DNA from: Gentiana macrophylla
Lineage: Eukaryota > Streptophyta > Magnoliopsida > Gentianales > Gentianaceae
Direction: 5' to 3'
Length of the DNA: 64,000 nt
Assembly: GCA_026214975.1 (NCBI GenBank)
Contig: JAOBSW010000822.1
Location: 1 to 64,000, forward strand
Within the stretch, counting starts at the first letter, position 1; the number at the start of each line of letters is the position of its first letter. Of the stretch, positions 57,722-64,000 are shown piece after piece. The position numbers and the translations under genes are program-made. The notes beneath the pieces were generated by a model. That model had not been told where the DNA came from. It was given only the letters and a program-made list of their open reading frames with translations, and did no database searches.

Positions 57722-59446
57722 TGTTAGTGTGTAGTGCCGAAAGACAATTTGTGTAATTGTTTTTATGACAATTTATCTTACCTTATTACTTGCTTTGTGC
57801 TTGTAAGTAATACATCTTTGCAAACCCTAAGTGTATCGGTATGTAACCGCTTAACTCGGTGTATGGCATGCACGTGAGGATTGAGTTAGTGGTGATATAC
57901 TTAAATCTGTTAGTCCGTGGTGAACTTAATCGAGTTTAGGGTCTCTTGATTAAAACACCAATAATGCGCCCGAACACCTTAGGGTGTGATAGTCTTATCC
58001 GGATTTGTCGGTAGAGGTACCTACGTGGGGCATTTATATATGATGGCATTCATATAGAATTTGGACCGATTTAATCGAATTTCTCGGTATAATTCCGTAA
58101 TCGAGGAATCTTATTAAATCATTAGATGATCATATATGGATCAACCTTAATCTGAGGTGATCACGAGGATCTTTGCTTGTCCCGGGTAGTGTTTGATGTG
58201 TTAGTCACGGTTCACTTTAATATGTGTTCCAAGTCACTTCTCATTGGCACTATCTCCGCAGGATGAGTGAGTAGTTACGATTTTCACAGACATGGAATCC
58301 ATTCCTTCCGTGGGAAGTAGAGAGACGATCCCTTGTTTGTTAGCCCTAAGAAAGTGATCGATCCCGGGAGTTCACATTTGACTAATTAGCTACTAGTCGG
58401 ATATGTGTACTAATTGATCATCGAGGGGTTGATGGTAAATAAGGATAAGATATTACGAGTCGGGTTCACGGAGACTTCCCACCGAGAATGGGCGATCTAT
58501 GGAGAGGTTAATCAGTATGTAGTGATTATATCAATGGACGCTTATTCACTCTCATGGGTTGAGTATAAGTATACATCTATAATCGGTAGAGTTCGGGCCG
58601 GGTTTATGGTGGCGTAATCCCGGAATTAATAATTAATGTACTTATTCATTCGATGAATAATTAATTATTGGAGCTACTTGGTTTATAGTCCATGGTCCCC
58701 GATGTGGTTTTCGTAATTCGGACTAATAATCTTGTTACTTGGGCCTCGGTGATAATTAATTAATTGGGCTAATTAATTGATATGCATGGATATTATTTAG
58801 TTGGGCTAAATAATATAATACACATGAAAGACATTTTATGTGGGCTTAGTGAACTGAAAAAAGTGGCGCCAATATTTGTTAATTAATTAGAGAGAAATTA
58901 GTTTTCTTGAATAATTATTTGACATGTGATTTATCATTTATTTGTTAAATGATAATTCATGGAATATTATATAATAATAGGATTTATCCTAATTTGTTTG
59001 GGATAATCATTTTATTTATCTTTTATTTGGAATAAAGGATTAATGTAATAATTATCTCTTAATTATTTAATCCTTGGAGGACAAAGATTTCTCTCCTATA
59101 TAAAGAGAGTTCTCCCAAGCCTTTTGCATTGGCTTAAAATTTCGACCACCATATCAAAAAGGAGAGAAATAATTAGTTTTCTTGCCTAGGGTTTTAGAAG
59201 AAGAAAAACTCAAGTTTTTCTTGGTGTTGCATATCGAGGAGGTTCGTGTATCAAGAAGGGTGTCCACCAACCGCCGTTTGGAGAACACACCGGAAGATCT
59301 TGGCTTCTCTTCCCACTATTGGTAACATGATTTCAACCCCCCTTGTAGTACTTAAGTCCTATAATTATGAATTGTGTCATATAAATCGTGATCCATCCGC
59401 TGCGCATAGATCTAACTCGTTTAGATCTAAGAACCTGCATCCTTCA
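57722..59446 (+). repeat. Cop-8 3' LTR
   Basis: TGTTAGTGTGTAGTGCC to GCATCCTTCA. TATATAAA at 59097-59104. Confidence 0.9.
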
Positions 59447-59451
59447 TTGTG

Positions 59452-60779
59452 TACCTAAAAAGATTGTACCCTGCTATGTTTTTTGGTATTAAAGCTAAAA
59501 ATCTAAAATGTCAATTTTGTGACATTTCTAAGCACACTAGGAATCTTTACAAAACTGTGCCCTATAAAGAATCTACCCCTTTCAATCTTATACACTCTGA
59601 TGTTTGGGGACCATCAAAAACCCCTAATCTCACTCACAAGAAATGGTTTGTGACATTCATAGATGACCACACAAGACTGTGTTGGGTCTATCTTATGAAG
59701 CACAAATCTGATGTAAGTGAGATTTTTGAGAATTTTTACCAAATAATTGAGACACAATTTCAAACCAAAATTCAAATACTCAGATCTGATAATGGAACTG
59801 AATATCTGAATTCTTGTCTAGGTCCTTTTCTCACTGAAAGAGGCATTAATCATCAAACCTCCTGTCCCAACACCCCTCTACAGAATGGTGTGGCAGAGAG
59901 GAAGAATAGGCACCTTTTAGAAGTTGCCAGAACTCTTCTATTTCTTATAATGTTCCATCAACTTACTTGGGGAGAATGTTTCTTCTGCTGCAAATTTTCT
60001 CATTAATAGGATGCCCTCTAGAATTCTGGGATTTAAGACCTCTATTGAAACCCTTACTAAGTTCTATCCCTACACCAAACTGGTAACTTCCATCCCTCCG
60101 AAAAATTTTGGTTGCACTGCCTTTGTGCATATTCACTCACAAAACAGGAGTAAAATTGGACCAAGGGCAGTCAAAACTATTTTTGTTGGGTACTCTTCTT
60201 CTCAAAAAGGCTTCAAATGCTTTGATCCTAACACCGATAGATTTTACATATCCAGTGACGTAACCTTTTGAAGAACAACCTTTTCACAATAAGGAGCATA
60301 ACACTGACCTTGAACAGTATGAATTTCTTAATAATGATATTACTATGCTTGTTGTTGAACCAGATCTATTCTTAGAAACACACCCTCAGCAGTCTGACAA
60401 AAGTGCTACTTTGCCTGAAAAAGAGGTTATTGTTTATACTAGACAAAAGAAGTCTTCAAAAGATCTTAGCACTCCTAATCCCTCTCAAGATACTGGTATT
60501 GATGTACACTTGCAGGAAAATCAGAATATTACACAAGAAGATCAACCTGATCACTCTAATGTGGAGACCACTGATCTGGAGCAAACTGGTAACATCTCTC
60601 CTATCTCTTCCCCCGAAGATTTACCTATTGCTTTGAGGAAAAGCACTAGAGCTTGCACTAAACACCCCATAGACATATTTGTGTCTTATGGAAAGGTTTC
60701 ACACTTTAAATCATATCTTGCTAACATTGACACAGTGACCATACCAAAAAAACATTCAACAGGCTCTTTCTTGTCCTAA
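59452..60779 (+). pseudogene. Cop-6 integrase
   Basis: CQFCDISKHTRN completes the zinc finger. Core: IHSDVWGPSKT, KWFVTFIDDHTRLCWVYL, RSDNGTEYLNSCLG, LQNGVAERKNRHLLE (D, D, E intact) to a frameshift at about 59950. Next frame: MPSRILGFKTSIET, FGCTAFVHIHSQNRSKI, KGFKCFDPNTDRFYISSDVT (60011-60271). A further acidic linker frame (60345-60779) ends DLPIALRKSTRACTKHP. Three frame changes; motifs well kept. Confidence 0.87.
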
Positions 60780-61313
60780 ATGGAAAGAGGCTGTCATGGA
60801 AGAACTCCATGCCCTAGAGGCAAATCACACCTGGGACCAAGTTAACATGCCCAAGAGTGTTAAGCCTGTGGGGTGTAGATGGTTATTCACTGTGAAACAC
60901 AATCCTGATGGAACCATTAATAGGCACCAAGCCAGGTTGGTTGCCAAAGGATACACACAAACTTTTGGAGTTGACTTTAATGAAACTTTTGCCCCAGTTG
61001 CTAGACTTAATACAGTAAGAATCATCATATCCATTGTTGTTGTCCATAACTGGACTCTGCATCAAATGGATGTAAAAAATGCCTTCTTGAATGGTAACCT
61101 TAAAGAAGAAGTCTATATGTATCCACCCCCAGGTTTTATTGTAAAACCTAATCAAGTATGTAAATTGCATAAGTCCTTATATGGACTGAAGCAATCACCA
61201 AGGGCATGGTTTGATAGGTTTTCTAAAGTCATGAAACATGGAGGTTACTCACAAGGTCATGGGGACCACACTCTGTTCTACAAACATACTAACACAGGAG
61301 GAGTCACCATCTT

Positions 61314-61458
61314 AAAAAAAAGGTAAACCCTACCCCCGAGGGTCCCCACTCCTCCTGTCCCACGGGATGAGTGGAGATGTAAATCAAGATCCCCCAGTAG
61401 CTCAGAGTCAATGGGCTTACCTTTAACAAGAGGGAATAATTCGCCCCTTGCAATTACG
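61314..61458 (-). mobile_element. SINE-like insertion in the RT domain of Cop-6
   Basis: A 145-bp block between two copies of CACCATCTT (61305-61313 and 61459-61467). Removing it and one copy restores GVTILIVYVDD. The minus strand ends CCTTTTTTTT next to the duplication, so the tail is a T-run, a property of Au-type plant SINEs (family knowledge). It contains CCCATTGACTCTGAGC and GGGATCTTGATTTACATC on the minus strand. I cannot identify clear A and B boxes, so the family is not certain and 5' truncation is possible. Confidence 0.65.
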
Positions 61459-61930
61459 CACCATCTTGATTGTATATGTAGATGATATCATCATCACTAG
61501 AAACTCCAGTTATGAGATTTCTCATCTGAAAAACTTATTGAAACATGAGTTTGAGGTTAAAGACCTTGGCCAACTAACCTACTTTCTAGGTATTGAAGCG
61601 GCCAGATCCAAAGAAGGCATCCTACTCACCCAAAGGAAATACACTATTGATCTGCATAAAGATGATACACCAGTGGACAACACTATCAAATTTGGAAGGG
61701 ATGAAGCTGGAGAACCAGTCAATCAAGAGAAATACCAAAGACTAGTAGGTAGACTCATCTACTTATCCCACACAAGACCTGACATCTACTTTGCTGTTAG
61801 CCAACTTAGCCAGTTCATGCACTCACCAAGACAGATTCATTTTGCTGCTGCAATAAGACTGCTCAAATACCTAAAAGGAAGTCTAGGGAATGGGATCTTA
61901 TTCAAAGCTCAGGGAACAACCAAAATTGAA

Positions 61931-61978
61931 GGATATGTTGATGCAGATTGGGCAGGATATGTTGATGCAGATTGGGCA
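61931..61978 (+). repeat. 24-bp in-frame tandem duplication in RNase H
   Basis: The 24-bp unit starting GGATATGTTGATGCAGATTG is present twice with no difference, duplicating eight residues (GYVDADWA) around a catalytic Asp. Confidence 0.9.
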
Positions 61979-62435
61979 GGATCTGTCACAGACAGAAGAT
62001 CTCCCTCTGGATGGTGCATATATCTGTTTGGGAATCTAGTGTCTTGGAGGAGCAAAAAACAGCCTGTTGTGGCAAGGAGTTCTGTTGAAGCAGAGTTCAG
62101 AGCCATTGCCTTGGGAATTTGTGAACTATTATGGATCCAAAGGGTGATGAGAGAACTTAAAATACGTTATGCAAGACATGTTACCCTATATAGTGATAGC
62201 CAATCTGCCATTGAAATCTCTAACAACCCTGTGCAACATGACAGGACAAAGCATATTGAGATAGACAGACACTTCATCAAAGAAAAACAAGAAGATGGTA
62301 GCATACAACTCTCCTACATCGACACCAAGATGCAGGTGGCAGATGTATTCACCAAGGGTCTGCCTAGGGTTCTGTTTCAACAATTCTGTGGCAAGCTTGG
62401 TTTATTAGATATCTATAAACCAGCTTCAGGAGGAG

Positions 62436-62750
62436 TATTAGTAGATATTACTTAATATTTAACTATGTCTCTTTTATTATCAGAATAATCTATTTAATTT
62501 GTAACACTTATTTATGCTAATTCTATAAAGCATATAAGTGGTTAGATAATTAACTGTTAGCTTTCTACCTTTAAACCCCCAACTACCTTTTATGAGCCGA
62601 CTAGCATTTACTCCACTTAACTTCCAACTAGCTTTTACTCCACTCAGCTGTACTACACAACTTGTAACCCTTTATATACTTGTAATCTCCACTCAGATTA
62701 ATAAGAAGAAGATTATTATCTTCATTTCTTCTCTCTTTATCTTTTCTACA
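62436..62750 (+). repeat. Cop-6 3' LTR
   Basis: 315 bp, TATTAGTAGATATT after CTTCAGGAGGAG, to CTTTTCTACA, then target duplication CATGT. Confidence 0.85.
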
Positions 62751-62764
62751 CATGTCAAGAGTAT

Positions 62765-63240
62765 TCAAGAGTTTACTCAGTTGCTCTAGTTGTTTCTGAG
62801 TGAAATGAAGGATCCCGATTGTAGATGTTGGCCCTAGGTTAGAAGATACCTGATTGGCTTTCCCTTGTTGTAAGTTCTGAAAGTTTGAACCTTTATTCTT
62901 CCAGGCTGGTTTTCAATGGTCACACTTTAGTTTCTGATTGTTTGCCTTCTACAGTGCATCTCCCTTACTAGCCACCAAAGCAGAACTGTCTATTTGCACA
63001 TGTCTTGGTCGTTGTATCGTACAAGATGAAATTGCCACTAGTCTCAGGGTCATTGACCTAATGAGGCAAGACGTCACAAGGTTGTATTTTATGTCCTTGG
63101 ATCATTAGCAGGTGGTTGTTGGTCATGTTTGAACATACCAATGAGGTATTCCATTTTTCCTTGACTTGTGACGAGCATTTTCACAGATCTGCACCATTGT
63201 AAATAATTGTTGCCATTTAATTTATGGCCAGTGATATTAG
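62765..63240 (-). pseudogene. Copia gag fragment
   Basis: Minus strand: ITGHKLNGNNYLQWCRSVKM and GKMEYLIGMFKHDQQPP (63240-63090), a scrambled middle, then KPAWKNKGSNF, QGKANQVSSNLGPTSTIG and FTQKQLEQLSKLLN (62945-62765). The C-terminal gag motif is close to those of Cop-5 and Cop-7. It carries several stops. Cop-6 inserted next to it. Confidence 0.7.
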
Positions 63241-63269
63241 TTGCGCTAAGATCAGAAGAGCCGATGATG

Positions 63270-63930
63270 GAAAGTCGAGCTTGGGTTGGGTTGGGTTGAT
63301 TTGGGTTGGGTTATTACATAGTATAAGTCGGGTTGGTTCAAGAAAAAACAAACCCAAACCAAACCAAGTGACTGTAAAACCCAATGGGTTGGTTCGGGTT
63401 GGTTTCGGGTTGGGTTTCGGGTTTTCAACCATAAAACATGCATCTATAATAAAACATTTATGCTCTAAAATCAACACACGTGTATATATCAAAATTCGAG
63501 CTCCATACCATATGTTTATAACAATAATCGTTAAAGAAAACATTTTTTTAGGAAAGAGTCCAACAACATGTTACAAACCAACAACATATAGAAATAATAA
63601 TTAAAATCCAATAGTCATACATAAAAACATCATACACGGATTGTTTTTTCTGAGAAAAGGTCAAAAAATCGTAGAAAAAAACCGAAAATGAAGTGATAGC
63701 CGTAATATGATAACAGCCTTTTACTTTGGATGGAATATATATATATACATATATTGGGGGTCGGGTTGGGTTGGGTCAACCCGAATAAAAAATTTTAAAA
63801 ACCAAACCAAACCAAAATGTTTTCGGTTCGGGTAAAAACCCAACCCAAAAAAATTGGGTTTCAATTGGTTTGGGTTTTCGGGTTGGTTCGGTTTGGGTTT
63901 TGGGTTCATTGGGTTTTCTGCTCAGCCCTA
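63270..63930. repeat. GGGTT-rich inverted-repeat segment, possibly a hAT-like non-autonomous element
   Basis: Blocks of GGGTT/GGGTTC and their complements occur at both ends (63280-63425 and 63755-63925) around an AT-rich centre, so each end can fold and the ends can pair. The right end reads CTCAGCCCTAG, whose complement CTAGGGCTGAG resembles the start of plant hAT elements. I could not find a matching left terminus or an 8-bp target duplication, so the class is tentative. Confidence 0.4.
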
Positions 63931-64000
63931 GTAGGAATGGGTAAACCATTATCCCCTGGCTTGTTCCATCAAGTATAGTGTCTGAGCTAGCGGTTCTTTC
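63931..64000. other. Window end, possible continuation of the copia gag fragment
   Basis: The minus strand gives LDGTSQGIMVYPF-like codons near 63940-63980, which could be upstream gag sequence separated by the inverted-repeat segment. Too short to be sure. Confidence 0.25.

Larger units (their letters stand above)
50410..59446 (+). mobile_element. Cop-8: long-LTR copia element in Cop-6 integrase, decayed coding
   Basis: 9037 bp with LTRs of about 1.72 kb (50410-52124, 57722-59446) and target duplication TTGTG (50405-50409 and 59447-59451); removal restores HPNFVYLKRLYPAMF. Primer site at 52127 and purine tract GCAAGTGGGAGAT before 57722. The internal 5.6 kb has no long open frame, but integrase, RT and RNase H remnants can be read in pieces. 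Confidence 0.93.
60796..62455 (+). pseudogene. Cop-6 reverse transcriptase-RNase H, split by a SINE-like insert
   Basis: 60796-61313: [77 protein letters not shown]. After the insert, from 61468: LIVYVDDIIITRNSS (YVDD), GIEAARSKEGILL, a short internal deletion after YTIDL, RLVGRLIYLSHTRPDI. RNase H has GYVDADWA twice in tandem, then WRSKKQPVVARSSVEAEFRA, LYSDSQSAIEISNN (Asp retained), QHDRTKHIEIDRHFIKEKQ and a CGKLGLLDIYKPA end. Otherwise a single long frame to 62455. Confidence 0.9.
43468..62750 (+). mobile_element. Cop-6: copia element split by Cop-7, Cop-8 and a SINE-like insert
   Basis: LTRs 43468-43783 and 62436-62750, target duplication CATGT (43463-43467 and 62751-62755). Removing 44091-49136, 50410-59451 and 61314-61467 restores a normal copia order: gag, protease, integrase, RT, RNase H, in one direction. 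Protease active-site and zinc-knuckle changes make it non-functional. The LTR begins TATTAG rather than TGTTAG in both copies. Confidence 0.9.

Noticed and set aside
60825..61170. Minus-strand frames in the RT region of Cop-6
   Set aside because: Antisense of well-supported RT coding.

Overview
This is a plant nuclear window, almost certainly eudicot. The evidence is a spliced GTE-type bromodomain gene with plant intron borders, many Ty1/copia polyproteins of Ale/Retrofit character, and Athila-like gypsy elements with a tRNA-Asp primer site. Nearly everything except about 22.2-26.9 kb is nested retrotransposon sequence. I saw no CRISPR array, rRNA or tRNA gene.

Layout. 1-9809: an Athila-like gypsy array (Gyp-A) with two 2.65-kb LTRs (602-3248 and 7159-9809) around a 3.9-kb internal region. 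A further internal 3' end lies to the left, so two units share an LTR. The internal region has gag-protease debris, a spacer with a promoter-like block, and an ORF of the putative plant transposon protein family; no reverse transcriptase or integrase is visible. 9810-10927: LTR pieces of a second copia family. 10928-20436: a minus-strand relative (Gyp-B) with the same architecture, its LTR split by a near-complete copia element (Cop-1, 14999-19941, target duplication TATAT). 20437-22178: Tat-like gypsy gag and LTR. 24542-26369: six 3' exons of a GTE8-11-like gene, minus strand. 26972-31147: truncated copia pieces.

31153-43003 is Cop-3 (duplication CATTG), holding a 5'-truncated Cop-4 and a complete minus-strand Cop-5 (37042-42134, duplication CATCT). 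43468-62750 is Cop-6 (duplication CATGT), interrupted by Cop-7 in gag (44091-49131, duplication GAGAC), by Cop-8 with 1.7-kb LTRs in the integrase region (50410-59446, duplication TTGTG), and by a 145-bp SINE-like insert in RT (duplication CACCATCTT). The right edge has copia gag debris and a GGGTT-rich inverted-repeat segment.

Most striking observation: Gyp-A and Gyp-B each carry repeated 10-bp palindromic cores in pairs or triplets. Centre-to-centre spacing is 22 bp in nearly all of Gyp-A (core like CGGTCGACCG) and exactly 21 bp in all five pairs of Gyp-B (core CGGTAAACCG). The sites sit at equivalent places in both elements: upstream of the LTR TATA box, downstream of it, just after the primer site, and just upstream of the transposon-protein ORF. 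The motif differs between the families while layout and phasing are kept. This suggests a family-specific, protein-recognised regulatory site, perhaps matched to the ORF the elements carry; that last step is inference.

Caution: many frameshifts, and many differences between paired LTRs, cluster at CHG-type motifs (CTG/CAG). They may partly be consensus errors at methylated cytosines, so 'pseudogene' calls for young elements are provisional.
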